From Pseudomonadota bacterium (lineage in GTDB: Bacteria; Pseudomonadota; Alphaproteobacteria; Acetobacterales; Acetobacteraceae): a DNA stretch of 42,864 nucleotides. A program made the position numbers and the translations under genes. Under the pieces are notes generated by a model that saw only the letters and a list, made by a program, of their open reading frames with translations, was not told the origin of the DNA and did not search any database. The first letter of the stretch is position 1, and each line of letters starts with the position of its first letter. The stretch spans positions 1 through 42,864 of the forward strand of contig JAKAWQ010000028.1 in assembly GCA_021816925.1 (NCBI GenBank), written 5' to 3'. Shown in pieces: positions 8,456-20,060 of the stretch.

Positions 8456-9165
8456 TGAGAGAGGCGCGGCGAATCTGGAACGAAGCACGCGCAGTGCCGG
8501 CTGCGGCGGGGTTTGCCGTGCATCTGGATGGGCGGCCGGTTCGGCTCCCGGGCGGCGCTCCTTTGGTTCTCTCGACGCGACCGCTCGGCGAAGCGGTGGC
8601 CCGCGAGTGGGAAAAGAGGCCGGTGGGCGAAGTGGTCCGGCAGGAGGACCTTCCGCTCACGCGGCTGGCGGGTACAGCTCAGGAACGGATCGCGCCTGAG
8701 CCTGGCGTGACGGTCAAGGCGCTCTGCGGCTTTGCCGCAACGGACCTGCTCTGCTATCGCGCCGCCGCGCCCGAGCCCCTGGTGCGCCGCGAGCAGGCGC
8801 TCTGGGAACCGTGGCTCCGTTGGGCGGCGGAGGAACTCGGCGCCTCGCTTCGGGTGACCACCGGTGTAATGCCGGTGGAGCAAGATCCCGCGCCTCTTTG
8901 CGCGCTTTGGCGTGCCGTGGAGGAGTCCGACCTGCCGGCGCTTGCGGCGCTTGGCTTGGCCGTGCCGGCGCTCGGCAGCCTGGTACTCGGGCTGGCACTC
9001 GCGCGGGGGCAGCTCAGGGCGGCGGATGCGGTCGCGGCGGCCTTCACGGATGAAATGTTCCAGGCCGAGCTTTGGGGGGAAGACGAGATTGCTGCGGCGC
9101 GTCGAGCGGAGATTGCCGCCGAAGTTGCGCTTGCGGAGCGCTTTCTCGCGCTTGCGCGTGCATGA
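8455..9165 (+). CDS. ATP12 family F1-ATPase assembly chaperone
   Basis: The 236-residue protein matches the ATP12 family, which in mitochondria and alphaproteobacteria binds the F1 alpha subunit before assembly. Recognisable parts are the N-terminal VHLDGRPVRLPGGAPLVL strand region, the REWEKRPVG segment, the CGFAATDLLCYRA helix and the C-terminal DEMFQAELWGEDEIAAARR. It starts at ATG 8455 in a TGATG overlap with the AsmA gene and ends in an ATGA overlap with acyP, so the three genes are translationally coupled. No signal peptide, so it acts in the cytoplasm. Confidence 0.9.
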   Translation: MREARRIWNEARAVPAAAGFAVHLDGRPVRLPGGAPLVLSTRPLGEAVAREWEKRPVGEVVRQEDLPLTRLAGTAQERIAPEPGVTVKALCGFAATDLLCYRAAAPEPLVRREQALWEPWLRWAAEELGASLRVTTGVMPVEQDPAPLCALWRAVEESDLPALAALGLAVPALGSLVLGLALARGQLRAADAVAAAFTDEMFQAELWGEDEIAAARRAEIAAEVALAERFLALARA

Positions 9166-9428
9166 ACGCGCGGCGGCTTCTGATCGGGGGTCTGGTGCAG
9201 GGTGTCGGCTTTCGTGAGTGGATGGTAACGCGCGCGCGCGCGCTCGGACTGGACGGGTGGGTGCGCAACCTCCCCGATGGGAGCGTCGAGGCGCTGATTT
9301 GCGGTCCCGAGGCGGCGATCGAAGAGATGCTGCGTGCCTGCCGCCGCGGCCCCGCGGCAGCCAGTGTGGAAAGAATTCTGGAGGAGTGGGCGGAGGCGCC
9401 GGAGAACCGAGGCTTCTTTCGACGCTGA
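9162..9428 (+). CDS. acyP: Acylphosphatase
   Basis: This 88-residue cytoplasmic enzyme hydrolyses acyl phosphates. The family signature GLVQGVGFREWM gives the phosphate-binding loop with catalytic Arg18, and GWVRNLPDGSVEAL supplies the second catalytic residue Asn36. The length is normal for the family. The ATG at 9162 overlaps the ATP12 stop (ATGA), and this choice removes a longer in-frame extension that would lie inside the ATP12 gene. Physiological substrate is unknown. Confidence 0.94.
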   Translation: MNARRLLIGGLVQGVGFREWMVTRARALGLDGWVRNLPDGSVEALICGPEAAIEEMLRACRRGPAAASVERILEEWAEAPENRGFFRR

Positions 9429-9465
9429 GCTGCATGCCGGTTTGACCGCGCGGCAACCGCAGTGG

Positions 9466-10185
9466 TTATCCGCAATCCTTGGTAGCGGGGGAGCTTTCTC
9501 CGGGCACGAGGGATGGTTCCGGCTCGCCGAACACGTCGGGCCAAGCGGCGATGAGTGCGGCATCGAGGTCCGCCATGCCCGCCGCGATGCCACGCGCGGC
9601 GAGGCTGGTCACGCCGTGGGCCCGGATGCCGCATGGCACGATGCCCTGAAAATGCGAGAGTTCGGGGGCAAGATTGATTGCGACACCGTGCGTGCTCACC
9701 CATCGGCTGACGCGCACGCCCAGTGCCGCGACCTTTTCCTCCTTGCCATCGTGGGCCACCCAGAGCCCGATTCGCTCGCGGCGCCGTTCGGCGATGAGGC
9801 CAAGGCGCGCAAGTGCGCGGATCTGCCACTCCTCGAGGCCGTGCACGAGGGCCCGCACGTCGCGCGGCGGCACGGTGCCGTGGCGTCGCGTGAGATCCAG
9901 CATGACGTAGGCAATGCGCTGGCCGGGGCCGTGATAGGCCCACTGGCCGCCGCGGCCAGTACGGAACGCAGGAAACCGGCCAGGCGCGATCAGATCCTCG
10001 GCGCGCGCCGAAGTACCGGCCGTATAGAGTGGCGGATGCTCGAGCAGCCAGACAAGCTCTCCGGCCGTTCCGGCACGGATGGCGGTGGTAAGAGCCTCCA
10101 TGCGAGCGAGCGCCACGGGATAGGGAACGAGGGTTTCGGCGATCTCGAAGCAGGGGCGGGCAGCGATTGAAGGTTCAAAGGGCAT
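9466..10185 (-). CDS. lipB: Octanoyltransferase LipB
   Basis: LipB moves octanoate from acyl carrier protein to lipoyl domains of 2-oxoacid dehydrogenases and GcvH. The 239-residue protein shows [18 protein letters not shown] (usual form RGGxxTYHGPGQ, so Trp-Ala replaces two usual residues), [17 protein letters not shown] with the catalytic Lys, and the FQGIVPCGI motif with the catalytic Cys. A C-terminal tail of about 25 residues after VFGEPEP is not conserved. It is convergent with acyP and divergent from the tRNA-Leu gene, whose promoter overlaps the lipB start. Confidence 0.93.
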   Translation of the reverse strand: MPFEPSIAARPCFEIAETLVPYPVALARMEALTTAIRAGTAGELVWLLEHPPLYTAGTSARAEDLIAPGRFPAFRTGRGGQWAYHGPGQRIAYVMLDLTRRHGTVPPRDVRALVHGLEEWQIRALARLGLIAERRRERIGLWVAHDGKEEKVAALGVRVSRWVSTHGVAINLAPELSHFQGIVPCGIRAHGVTSLAARGIAAGMADLDAALIAAWPDVFGEPEPSLVPGESSPATKDCG

Positions 10186-10195
10186 CGGCTATATC
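10167..10195 (+). promoter_or_regulatory. Candidate sigma-70 promoter for tRNA-Leu
   Basis: TTGAAG (10167-10172) and TATATC (10190-10195) are separated by 17 bases, which fits a housekeeping promoter. Transcription would begin about 6 bases before the mature tRNA 5' end. The element overlaps the first codons of the divergent lipB gene. Assignment is by sequence pattern only. Confidence 0.45.
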
Positions 10196-10207
10196 CGGCC
10201 AACGAAG

Positions 10208-10293
10208 GCGGTCGTGGCGGAATGGTAGACGCGCAAGCTTGAGGTGCTTGTGGGGGCAACCCCGTGGAAGTTCGAGTCTTCTCGACCGCACCA
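10208..10293 (+). tRNA. tRNA-Leu (anticodon GAG)
   Basis: The acceptor stem pairs GCGGTCG (10208-10214) with CGACCGC (10283-10289), and ACCA is encoded at 10290-10293. The anticodon stem pairs CAAGC with GCTTG around the loop TTGAGGT, giving anticodon GAG, which reads CUC and CUU. A long variable arm (GGGG-CAA-CCCC core) marks a class II leucine tRNA. The T arm contains GTTCGAGTC. All parts are intact. Confidence 0.96.
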
Positions 10294-10377
10294 CTCTGCC
10301 GATCCGCCTCAGCAATCATTCATTGCCGGCCCGCGCGCTTCCGCCGATCCTGCCGCCGCCACGGGAGGAGGGCAGCC

Positions 10378-12669
10378 ATGAACGAGGCCATCGACAAGGA
10401 AGCGCTCGAATACCACCGGCTGCCGCGTCCCGGAAAGCTTACCATCGAGCCGACCAAGCGGATGGCGACCCAGCACGACCTGGCACTGGCCTATTCGCCG
10501 GGCGTCGCGGCGGCTTCCCTGGCGATCGCCGCAAATCCCGCGTCCGTGCACGACTACACCACCCGCGGCAACCTGGTGGCGGTGATCTCGAACGGCACCG
10601 CCGTACTCGGGCTCGGCAATATCGGCCCGCTCGCCGCCAAGCCGGTGATGGAAGGCAAGGCTGTCCTTTTTAAGAAGTTCGCCGGGATCGATGTGTTCGA
10701 TATCGAAGTCGATGCCGCCGATCCGGACCGTTTCATCGAGGTTGTGGCCGCCCTCGAGCCCACCTTCGGCGCGATCAACCTGGAGGACATCAAGGCGCCC
10801 GAGTGCTTCCGGATCGAACAGGCGCTGCGTAGCCGGATGCACATCCCGGTCTTCCATGACGACCAGCACGGCACGGCGATCACGGTGGCGGCGGCCGTGC
10901 GCAATGGCCTGCTGCTCCAGGGCCAGCGGCTCGAGGAGGCAAGGCTCGTCACCTCGGGCGCCGGGGCCGCGGCACTCGCGTCTGTCGATCTTCTCGTCGC
11001 CATGGGCCTTCCGCCCGAGAATGTTACGCTGACAGACATCAAGGGCGTCGTGCACGCCGGACGCCCTGACCTCGAAGCACAGAACCTCCTCCGTTACGCA
11101 CGCGAGACCAAGGCGCGCCGGCTCGAGGAGGTGCTGGCGGATGCAGACATATTCCTCGGCCTCTCGGCACCCAAGGTGCTGCAACCGGAATGGCTCGGGC
11201 GATTTGCGCCGCGCCCACTGATCCTCGCGCTGGCCAACCCCGAGCCTGAGATCATGCCCGAGCTTGTGCGCGCCGCGCGGCCCGACGCGATCATGGCAAC
11301 CGGGCGCTCGGACTATCCGAACCAGGTCAACAACGTGCTCTGCTTCCCCTTCATCTTTCGCGGCGCGCTCGATGTCGGGGCCAGAACGATCAATCAGGCC
11401 ATGCAGATCGCCGCCGTGGAGGCGCTCGCGGGGCTGGCGCGCATGGAGGCGAGCGAGGCGGTGCTTGCCGCCTACGGCGGCGCCGCGCCGGTGTTCGGCC
11501 CCGATTACATCATTCCGAAGCCGTTTGATCCGCGCCTCATCCTCGAGATCGCTCCCGCCGTCGCCAAGGCGGCGATGGAAAGCGGCGTGGCAGACAGGCC
11601 GCTTGAGGATTGCGCGCGCTACCGCCAGGACCTCGAGCGCTTTGCTTTCCGCTCCGGCGAACTGATGCATCCCGTGTTCGAGGTCGCCCGCAGTGCGCCC
11701 AAGCGGATCGCCTATGCCGAGGGCGAGGACGAGCGCGTGCTGCGCGCAGTGCAGACTGCGCTCGACGAAGGCATTGCGCTTCCCTTGCTGATCGGGCGGC
11801 GCGCCGTGATCGCCGCACGCGTGCACGAACTCGGGCTCCGGCTGAAGCCGGGCGAGAATGTGGAGATCTTCGATCCCGCCGCCGACACGGCGACGACGGA
11901 GGGGCTCCTGCCACGCTACCAGAGTCTCGTCAGCCGGCACGGGATACCGCCGGCGGATGCCGCGGTCAGGATTCGGCGGATCACGACCGTTGCCGCGGCG
12001 ATGCTCCTCAACACCGGCCGGGTGGACGCGGCCATTTGCGGCGGCACGGGGGAGTGGTGGCGGCATATGCAGCACGCCCTGCCGCTCGTGCCGCGGCTGG
12101 CTGATGCAACGCGCGTCTATGCGCTTTCCGTGCTGATCCTGCGCAACGGCACGCTCTTTGTTTGCGATACGCAGATGGTGCCCGATCCGACTGCCGATCA
12201 GATCGCCGAGATGACCCTGCTTGCCGCCGCGGCCGTGCGGGGCTTCGGCATCGTGCCGAAGGCAGCGCTCCTTTCGCACTCGAGCTTCGGCGGTTCGCGC
12301 TGGGATTCGGCGCGCAAGATGCGCACGGCGCTCGACCTCATCCGCACCCGCGCGCCTGAGCTCGAGATCGACGGGGAAATGCAGGCGGATGCCGCACTTT
12401 CCGAGGCAATCCGCAAGCGTGCCGTGGGCGATTCCCGGCTCACCAGCACGGCCAATCTGCTTGTGATGCCGAATCTCGACGCGGCCAGCATTGCCTTCAA
12501 CCTCCTGAAGACCGCGGCCGAGGGACTGACGATCGGCCCGCTTCTGCTCGGCCTTGCGAAGCCGCTGCACGTAATGGTGCCGAGCGTGACGGCGCGCGGA
12601 ATCGTCAATGTGAGCGCGCTTGCCGTCCGCGCGGCGCAGGAGCTTGCGAAGGACACTGCAGTGGCCTGA
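10378..12669 (+). CDS. maeB: NADP-dependent malic enzyme, MaeB type
   Basis: This 763-residue enzyme decarboxylates malate to pyruvate with NADP reduction. Residues 1 to about 430 are the malic enzyme domain, with ALAYSPGVA (catalytic Tyr region), NGTAVLGLGNIGP, IPVFHDDQHGTA (metal site) and the nucleotide fold around SGAGAAALAS. Residues from about 440 form the phosphotransacetylase-like domain typical of MaeB, which is regulatory and binds acetyl-CoA in known members. The size is normal for the family. Start is ATG 10378 with a strong SD (GGGAGGAG), although the frame is open upstream through the tRNA gene. It is convergent with mccA. Confidence 0.95.
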   Translation: MNEAIDKEALEYHRLPRPGKLTIEPTKRMATQHDLALAYSPGVAAASLAIAANPASVHDYTTRGNLVAVISNGTAVLGLGNIGPLAAKPVMEGKAVLFKKFAGIDVFDIEVDAADPDRFIEVVAALEPTFGAINLEDIKAPECFRIEQALRSRMHIPVFHDDQHGTAITVAAAVRNGLLLQGQRLEEARLVTSGAGAAALASVDLLVAMGLPPENVTLTDIKGVVHAGRPDLEAQNLLRYARETKARRLEEVLADADIFLGLSAPKVLQPEWLGRFAPRPLILALANPEPEIMPELVRAARPDAIMATGRSDYPNQVNNVLCFPFIFRGALDVGARTINQAMQIAAVEALAGLARMEASEAVLAAYGGAAPVFGPDYIIPKPFDPRLILEIAPAVAKAAMESGVADRPLEDCARYRQDLERFAFRSGELMHPVFEVARSAPKRIAYAEGEDERVLRAVQTALDEGIALPLLIGRRAVIAARVHELGLRLKPGENVEIFDPAADTATTEGLLPRYQSLVSRHGIPPADAAVRIRRITTVAAAMLLNTGRVDAAICGGTGEWWRHMQHALPLVPRLADATRVYALSVLILRNGTLFVCDTQMVPDPTADQIAEMTLLAAAAVRGFGIVPKAALLSHSSFGGSRWDSARKMRTALDLIRTRAPELEIDGEMQADAALSEAIRKRAVGDSRLTSTANLLVMPNLDAASIAFNLLKTAAEGLTIGPLLLGLAKPLHVMVPSVTARGIVNVSALAVRAAQELAKDTAVA

Positions 12670-12685
12670 ACCTTCGGAGCACTCC

Positions 12686-14719
<2,034 letters not shown>

Positions 14720-14724
14720 GCGCG

Positions 14725-16332
14725 CTACATTCGAAAAAGGCCGAAGCGAGTCGGCTCGATCGATGTGTTCAGGCTCGCGGAGATAGCCAGCCCCAGAACG
14801 CGGCGCGTCTCCGACGGGTCGATCACCCCGTCGTCCCAAAGCCGGGCGGTCGCGTAGAAGGGATGGCCCTGCGCCTCGTATTGGTCGCGGATCGGTGCCT
14901 TGAAGGCCTCTTCCTCCTCGGCCGGCCATGCGACACCACGCGCGGCGAGGGCATCGCGGCGGACCTCGGCCAGCACCGCGGCTGCCTGTTCGCCGCCCAT
15001 CACGCTGATGCGGGCGTTCGGCCATGTCCAGAGGAAGCGCGGCGAATAGGCGCGGCCGCACATGGCGTAGTTGCCGGCACCGAAGCTGCCGCCGATGATC
15101 ATCGTAAACTTCGGCACGGCCGCCGATGCGACGGCCGCTACCATTTTCGCTCCGTGCTTGGCGATGCCGCCGGCCTCGTATTTGCGACCGACCATGAAGC
15201 CCGTGATGTTCTGCAGGAAGACGAGCGGAATGCCGCGCTGGGTGCAGAGCTCGATGAAGTGTGCACCCTTCTCCGCGCTTTCCGAAAAGAGGATGCCGTT
15301 GTTGGCAATGATGCCGACCGGGTAGCCGAAGATGTGCGCGAAACCGGTGACGAGCGTTGGCCCATAGAGACGCTTGAATTCGTCGAACAGGCTCGCGTCG
15401 GCGATGCGCGCAATCACCTCGCGCACTTCGAAGGGCTTGCGGAGATCGGCCGGCACGATGCCGGCGATCTCGACGGGATCATAGCGCGGCGGCGCGGGTG
15501 GGCGGAGAGCGAGCGGCACATGCTTGACCCCGTTGAGGTGGCGCACGATTGCGCGCGCGATGCCGAGCGCGTGCAGGTCGTTCTCGGCGTAATGATCGGC
15601 GACGCCCGAGACGCGGGTATGGAGATCTGCACCACCCAGATCCTCGGCCGTCACCACTTCGCCGGTTGCGGCCTTCACGAGCGGCGGGCCGCCAAGGAAG
15701 ATCGTGCCCTGGTTACGCACGATGATCGTCTCGTCGGACATCGCCGGCACGTAGGCCCCGCCGGCGGTGCAGGAGCCCATCACCAGGGCGACCTGCGGGA
15801 TTCCGGCTGCCGACATCCGCGCCTGATTGTAGAAGATGCGGCCGAAATGCTCGCGGTCGGGAAACACCTCGTCCTGGTTCGGCAGGTTGGCGCCGCCCGA
15901 ATCGACGAGGTAGAGGCAGGGCAGACGGTTTTCGGCGGCGATCTCCTGCGCGCGCAGGTGCTTCTTCACGGTGATCGGGAAATAGGTGCCACCCTTCACC
16001 GTGGCATCATTGGCGATGATCATGCATTCGCGGCCGGCAACGCGCCCGATTCCGGCGATCAGCCCGGCCGAGGGCACCTCGCCGCCATACATGGCGTGTG
16101 CGGCGAGCTGGCCCACCTCGAGGAAGGGCGAGAGCGGGTCGATCAGCGCGCGGATGCGATCGCGTGGCAGCAGCTTGCCGCGCCCGAGATGGCGTTTTCG
16201 CGCTGCCTCACCCCCGCCCTCGCGCACGCGCTCGGCGGCGGCGCGGAGCTCGGCCAGAAGCGATTGCATCGCCGCGGCATTGGCACGGTATTCGCTGCTC
16301 TGCCGATCGATGGTCGTTTCGAGCGCCGGCAT
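14725..16332 (-). CDS. mccB: Methylcrotonyl-CoA carboxylase, carboxyltransferase subunit
   Basis: The 535-residue protein transfers carboxyl from biotin to 3-methylcrotonyl-CoA, giving 3-methylglutaconyl-CoA. Family features are the N-terminal [14 protein letters not shown], the first oxyanion region [15 protein letters not shown], the mid motif [19 protein letters not shown] that is typical of MccB, and the second oxyanion region [16 protein letters not shown]. The length is normal. It lies 9 bases after ivd and 5 bases before mccA, so the three genes form one operon. Hydratase (liuC) and HMG-CoA lyase (liuE) genes for the last steps are not in this window. Confidence 0.94.
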   Translation of the reverse strand: MPALETTIDRQSSEYRANAAAMQSLLAELRAAAERVREGGGEAARKRHLGRGKLLPRDRIRALIDPLSPFLEVGQLAAHAMYGGEVPSAGLIAGIGRVAGRECMIIANDATVKGGTYFPITVKKHLRAQEIAAENRLPCLYLVDSGGANLPNQDEVFPDREHFGRIFYNQARMSAAGIPQVALVMGSCTAGGAYVPAMSDETIIVRNQGTIFLGGPPLVKAATGEVVTAEDLGGADLHTRVSGVADHYAENDLHALGIARAIVRHLNGVKHVPLALRPPAPPRYDPVEIAGIVPADLRKPFEVREVIARIADASLFDEFKRLYGPTLVTGFAHIFGYPVGIIANNGILFSESAEKGAHFIELCTQRGIPLVFLQNITGFMVGRKYEAGGIAKHGAKMVAAVASAAVPKFTMIIGGSFGAGNYAMCGRAYSPRFLWTWPNARISVMGGEQAAAVLAEVRRDALAARGVAWPAEEEEAFKAPIRDQYEAQGHPFYATARLWDDGVIDPSETRRVLGLAISASLNTSIEPTRFGLFRM

Positions 16333-16341
16333 CGGTGCGTC

Positions 16342-17511
16342 TCACGCCGTCTCGGCAAACAGCTCGCGGCCGATCAGCATGCGCCGGATCTCGCTCGTGC
16401 CGGCGCCGATTTCGTAAAGCTTGGCATCGCGCAGAAGCCGCCCCGCCGGATAGTCGTTGATATAGCCGTTGGCACCGAGGCACTGGATCGCCTCGAGCGC
16501 AATCCAGGTGGCCTTCTCGGCGGCCAGCAGAATCGCCGCCGCGGCATCCTTGCGCCCCGCCGCACCGCGATCGAGGGCACGGGCGACCGCATACACATAG
16601 GCCTTCGCCGCCTGCATCGTCGTGTACATGTCCGCGAGTTTTCCTTGCATCAACTGGAACTCGCCGATCGGCCGCCCGAACTGCCGGCGTTCGTGCACGT
16701 AGGGCAGGACGAGATCCATCGCTGCCTGCATGATGCCCAAGGGGCCGCCGGCCAGCACTGCACGCTCGTAGTCGAGCCCGCTCATCAGGATCTCGACCCC
16801 GCGCCCGACCTCACCCAGCACGTTCTCCGCCGGCACCTCGCAGTCGTGGAACACGAGCTCGCACGTGTTCGAGCCGCGCATGCCGAGTTTGTCGAGCTTT
16901 GGCGCGGTCGAGAAGCCAGGAAAGTCCCTCTCGATCAGGAAGGCGGTGATGCCGCGCGCGCCGGCCGTTGGGTCGGTCTTGGCGTAAACGACAAGCAGGT
17001 CGGCGTCCGGCCCGTTGGTGATCCACATCTTGCTGCCGTTGAGCAGGTAGCGCCCGCCGCGGCGCTCCGCCCGGGTCTGCATGCCGACCACGTCCGAGCC
17101 CGCGCCGGGCTCGGACATGGCGAGCGCGCCGACCTGCTCTCCGGCGACGAGGCCCGGCAGATAGCGGCTCTTCTGGGCCGGGCTGCCGTTGCGGCGGATC
17201 TGGTTGACGCAGAGGTTCGAGTGCGCGCCATAGGAAAGCCCGACCGAGGCGGAGGCGCGGCTGATCTCTTCCATCGCCACGACGTGCTCGAGATAGCCCA
17301 TGCCGGCGCCGCCATACTCCTCCTCGACCGTGATGCCGAGCAGTCCGAGCGCGCCGAGCTTGCCCCAGAGGTCGGCCGGAAATTCGCTGGCGGCGTCGAT
17401 CGCGGCGGCGCGCGGGGCGATCTCGCGGGCGGCGAAGTCCGCCACCGTCTCGCGCAAGAGCCCGGCGGTCTCGCCGAGAGCGAAATCGAAGCCCCGCAAC
17501 CGGTTGCGCAC
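16342..17511 (-). CDS. ivd: Isovaleryl-CoA dehydrogenase
   Basis: This 389-residue FAD enzyme oxidises isovaleryl-CoA to 3-methylcrotonyl-CoA. The isovaleryl-specific motif [18 protein letters not shown] carries the catalytic Glu in the position used by this subfamily, which separates it from other acyl-CoA dehydrogenases. Also seen are [41 protein letters not shown] and the terminal [17 protein letters not shown]. Start is GTG 17511, 8 bases after GGAG; the frame runs further upstream through a Gly/Ala/Pro-rich stretch with no family similarity. It is the first gene of the ivd-mccB-mccA operon and is divergent from the ABC importer. Confidence 0.94.
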   Translation of the reverse strand: MRNRLRGFDFALGETAGLLRETVADFAAREIAPRAAAIDAASEFPADLWGKLGALGLLGITVEEEYGGAGMGYLEHVVAMEEISRASASVGLSYGAHSNLCVNQIRRNGSPAQKSRYLPGLVAGEQVGALAMSEPGAGSDVVGMQTRAERRGGRYLLNGSKMWITNGPDADLLVVYAKTDPTAGARGITAFLIERDFPGFSTAPKLDKLGMRGSNTCELVFHDCEVPAENVLGEVGRGVEILMSGLDYERAVLAGGPLGIMQAAMDLVLPYVHERRQFGRPIGEFQLMQGKLADMYTTMQAAKAYVYAVARALDRGAAGRKDAAAAILLAAEKATWIALEAIQCLGANGYINDYPAGRLLRDAKLYEIGAGTSEIRRMLIGRELFAETA

Positions 17512-17874
17512 GACGCCGCTCCTTCCGGGAGTGGGCCGCGCCGCCGCCGCCGCCGCAGCGGGGCTGCCGCCGGCATTGCCCGACCACCACAGCCGCACCA
17601 GGCAGCACCGGCCGCCGGCGCGGTCGTATATGCTGGCGTCTCCCGCGTCGGCCGGCAAGGCCCTCGCCCGCCCACCCCGCGTAGCCGCCCGACGCGCGCT
17701 GGCCTGCGAGGCCGGCGGCGAGACCGCGCCGGCCGAGCGTGCCCCGCTTGCCGCAACCCGATCGTGGCAAGCAGCCTCGCGCGCTTGACGCTGGATGCGA
17801 TCTCCCCTCTAATACGCTCCGGAATTTTGGGGCCGCGCCCACAGAGCCCCGAGAGCGAACAACGGGAGGCAAAC
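17512..17874. other. 363-base divergent intergenic region
   Basis: This gap separates ivd (minus) from the importer operon (plus). It contains no credible gene: both strands are open in places but the translated text is low-complexity Arg/Ala/Pro. A good promoter for the plus-strand operon lies at 17785-17813. I see no clear operator dyad for a LiuR-type regulator. Confidence 0.6.
17785..17813 (+). promoter_or_regulatory. Sigma-70 promoter of the branched-chain-type importer operon
   Basis: TTGACG (17785-17790) and TCTAAT (17808-17813) each match five of six consensus bases and are spaced by exactly 17 bases. Transcription would start near 17820, leaving a leader of about 55 bases before the ATG at 17875. 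This is the best-looking promoter in the window. Confidence 0.6.
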
Positions 17875-19062
17875 ATGGCATCGCTACCAGCACGCCTCGG
17901 TGCGCTCCTTGCGGGAGGCTTGGCCTTGCCGCTCGCAGGGTTGTTCGCCGCCCCGCCCGCCGCCAACGCGGCGCCGCCGATCGTCATCGGCACGACGATT
18001 TCGGAAACCGGCGCGCTGGCGACCGACGGGCTTTACGAGATCAAGGGCATCAAGGCCGGCGTCGCTGAGGCCAACCTGCACGGCGGCTGGCTCGGCCGCA
18101 AGATCGTGCTCAAGTATTATGACGACAAGAGCAGCCCCGGCACGGCGGTGCGGCTCTATCAGCGGCTGGTCACGCTCGACAAGGTGAACCTGCTGGTCGG
18201 CCCCTATTCCAGCCTCGTCACGATCGCGATCGCGCCGCTCATCAACAAGTACAAGATGGCGACGCTCGAGCCCGGCGCCTCGGTGCCCAGCATTTACGTG
18301 CCGGGCAACAAGTGGAACCTGATGAACACGGCCGATTCCACCACCTATCTGCACCAGTTGCTTCCGCTCGCCAAGCAGCACGGCGCGCGCACGGCGGCGC
18401 TACTCGGACTCGAATCCGCGTATTCTCTGGCCTGCTATCATGCACGGGTGGCGCAGGCCAAGCAGCTCGGACTGAAGATTGTCTACCGGACCACCTACAC
18501 GCTGCAGACCGATTTCTCCTCGATCGCGCTGGCGATCAAGCACGCCAACCCCGACGTGGTGCTCGAATGTGCCTACTATCCGGACTCCGTCAACCTCGTG
18601 CGGGCCCTGCATGAGCAGGGCTTCGCGCCGAAATTCCTGGGCGAAACGGTAGGGCCGGTCGAGGCCGCCTATGTCCAGGCGCTCGGGCCGCTCGCCAACC
18701 GGGTATTCGGCAACACCGGCTGGTGGTTCAACTTCAAGACCCCCGGCAACAAGACTTTCATCGCCGCCTACACCAGGATGTTCCACCAGCAGCCGGACTA
18801 TCATGCGGCGGCCGGCTACACCGCGATCCAGGTTCTGGGCGCCGCGGTGCAAGCTACCCACTCGCTCGACCAGGCGAAGATCCGCCACTGGATCGTAACG
18901 CACACGGTGCAGTCGATCCAAGGGCCGATCCACGACAATGCGAACGGCAGGACGACCGGTGCGGTGCAGGACATGGTGCAGATCCAGAACGGGGTGCTGA
19001 AGCTGGTGGCCCCTGCCGAGCTGGCCCAGGCGCCGGTGCTGTTCCCCTATACCGGCCATTGA
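17875..19062 (+). CDS. LivK-type ABC transporter substrate-binding protein
   Basis: The 395-residue product begins at ATG 17875 behind GGGAGG. It has a Sec signal peptide (LGALLAGGLALPLAGLF, cleavage likely after ANA near residue 33). The mature part is a periplasmic type I binding protein with VIGTTISETGALATDGLYE, YYDDKSSPGTAVRLYQRLV, VNLLVGPYSS and ADSTTYLHQLLP. It is the first gene of an importer operon for a branched-chain amino acid or related amide or carboxylate. The specificity cannot be read from sequence; leucine or isovalerate is suggested only by the divergent leucine-catabolic genes. Confidence 0.9.
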   Translation: MASLPARLGALLAGGLALPLAGLFAAPPAANAAPPIVIGTTISETGALATDGLYEIKGIKAGVAEANLHGGWLGRKIVLKYYDDKSSPGTAVRLYQRLVTLDKVNLLVGPYSSLVTIAIAPLINKYKMATLEPGASVPSIYVPGNKWNLMNTADSTTYLHQLLPLAKQHGARTAALLGLESAYSLACYHARVAQAKQLGLKIVYRTTYTLQTDFSSIALAIKHANPDVVLECAYYPDSVNLVRALHEQGFAPKFLGETVGPVEAAYVQALGPLANRVFGNTGWWFNFKTPGNKTFIAAYTRMFHQQPDYHAAAGYTAIQVLGAAVQATHSLDQAKIRHWIVTHTVQSIQGPIHDNANGRTTGAVQDMVQIQNGVLKLVAPAELAQAPVLFPYTGH

Positions 19063-19134
19063 GGCGGCAGCGTGACCCCGCTCCGCCGACCGCTGCCGAT
19101 GGCACCAGGCGCGCGCTTCCGTGCCTGATCGCGG

Positions 19135-20058
19135 GTGCGCCGGAGGCGCGCCCGGCGGGCCGGCACGGCACGCCGGGAAGGGGCATCAGAGGTCGGCACG
19201 CTAGCGCTGCAACTGCTGGTGAACGGCATCCTGCTCGGCGGGCTCTACGTCCTGGTCGCGCAGAGCCTCAACCTGATCTTCGGCGTGATGGGCGTGGTCA
19301 ACCTCGCCCATGGCAGCATCATCGCGCTCGCCGGCCTGTTCACCTACTGGTTCAGCATGCGAACCGGCTTGAGCCCGCTGCTCGTGTTGCCGCTGGCGTT
19401 GGCCGGCGGCGCGGCGGCAGGTGCGGCGGGTCAGCGCCTGCTGATCGAGCCGGTGATGCAGGCGGGCGCCAAGGCCGGGCTGCTCAGCCTCATCGTCACC
19501 TTCGGGCTATCCTATGTGCTGATCGAGCTTGCCTTGCAGGTGTTTGGCTCGGATTTCGTCTCCGTGCCCTATCTCCAGTCGAGCTGGAAACTCGGCGCAC
19601 TCGCCTTCGGCAAGGCGCTGGTGGTGGCGGGCGCATTCGCCGCCGTGATGTCGGCCTTGCTCTACTGGTGGCTCAACCGCACCTACTCGGGCAAGGCGCT
19701 GCTCGCCGCCTCGCAGAGCCCGACCGGGGCGCTCTCCTGCGGCATCGACGTCGCCCGGGTACGCCTGATCGCGTTCGGCATCGGCGTCGGCCTCGCCGCC
19801 GCCGCCGGCGTGCTGGTGATCGTCATCATGCCGGTGGCGCCGCAGACCGCCTCCGATCTGACCTTGCTTGCCTTCGTCATCATCGCCCTCGGCGGTCTCG
19901 GCGACTATCTGGGCGTCGCCGCCGCCGCGCTCCTGCTCGGCATCGCGCAGTCGGTGGCGGGGTACTACCTCGGCGGCAATGCCGAATACGTGCTTCCCTA
20001 CGTGCTGTTGCTCGTGGTCATGCTCGCCGGGCCGGGGCGGTTCCGGCGCCTCGGCTAG
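19135..20058 (+). CDS. livH: LivH-type ABC permease
   Basis: This 307-residue inner-membrane permease has about eight helices. The first contains LALQLLVNGILLGGLYVLV, followed by the family text LNLIFGVMGVVNLAHGSIIAL and, near the end, AFVIIALGGLGDYLGVAAAALLLG. Start is uncertain. GTG 19135 is the only usual start codon upstream of the first helix, but it gives an odd Arg-rich leader of about 20 residues. The best SD-like run (GGGAAGGGG, about 19176-19184) sits 3' of that GTG and would serve a start at about 19191, where no usual start codon is seen. It ends 2 bases before the fusion gene. Confidence 0.9.
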   Translation: MRRRRARRAGTARREGASEVGTLALQLLVNGILLGGLYVLVAQSLNLIFGVMGVVNLAHGSIIALAGLFTYWFSMRTGLSPLLVLPLALAGGAAAGAAGQRLLIEPVMQAGAKAGLLSLIVTFGLSYVLIELALQVFGSDFVSVPYLQSSWKLGALAFGKALVVAGAFAAVMSALLYWWLNRTYSGKALLAASQSPTGALSCGIDVARVRLIAFGIGVGLAAAAGVLVIVIMPVAPQTASDLTLLAFVIIALGGLGDYLGVAAAALLLGIAQSVAGYYLGGNAEYVLPYVLLLVVMLAGPGRFRRLG

Positions 20059-20060
20059 CC

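Noticed and set aside
14863-17874. Very long open plus-strand frame running through the carboxylase region into the binding-protein gene
   Set aside because: It is the complement of mccB and ivd; the text before 17875 has no protein-like pattern, while the binding protein starts cleanly at 17875 with an SD and a signal peptide.
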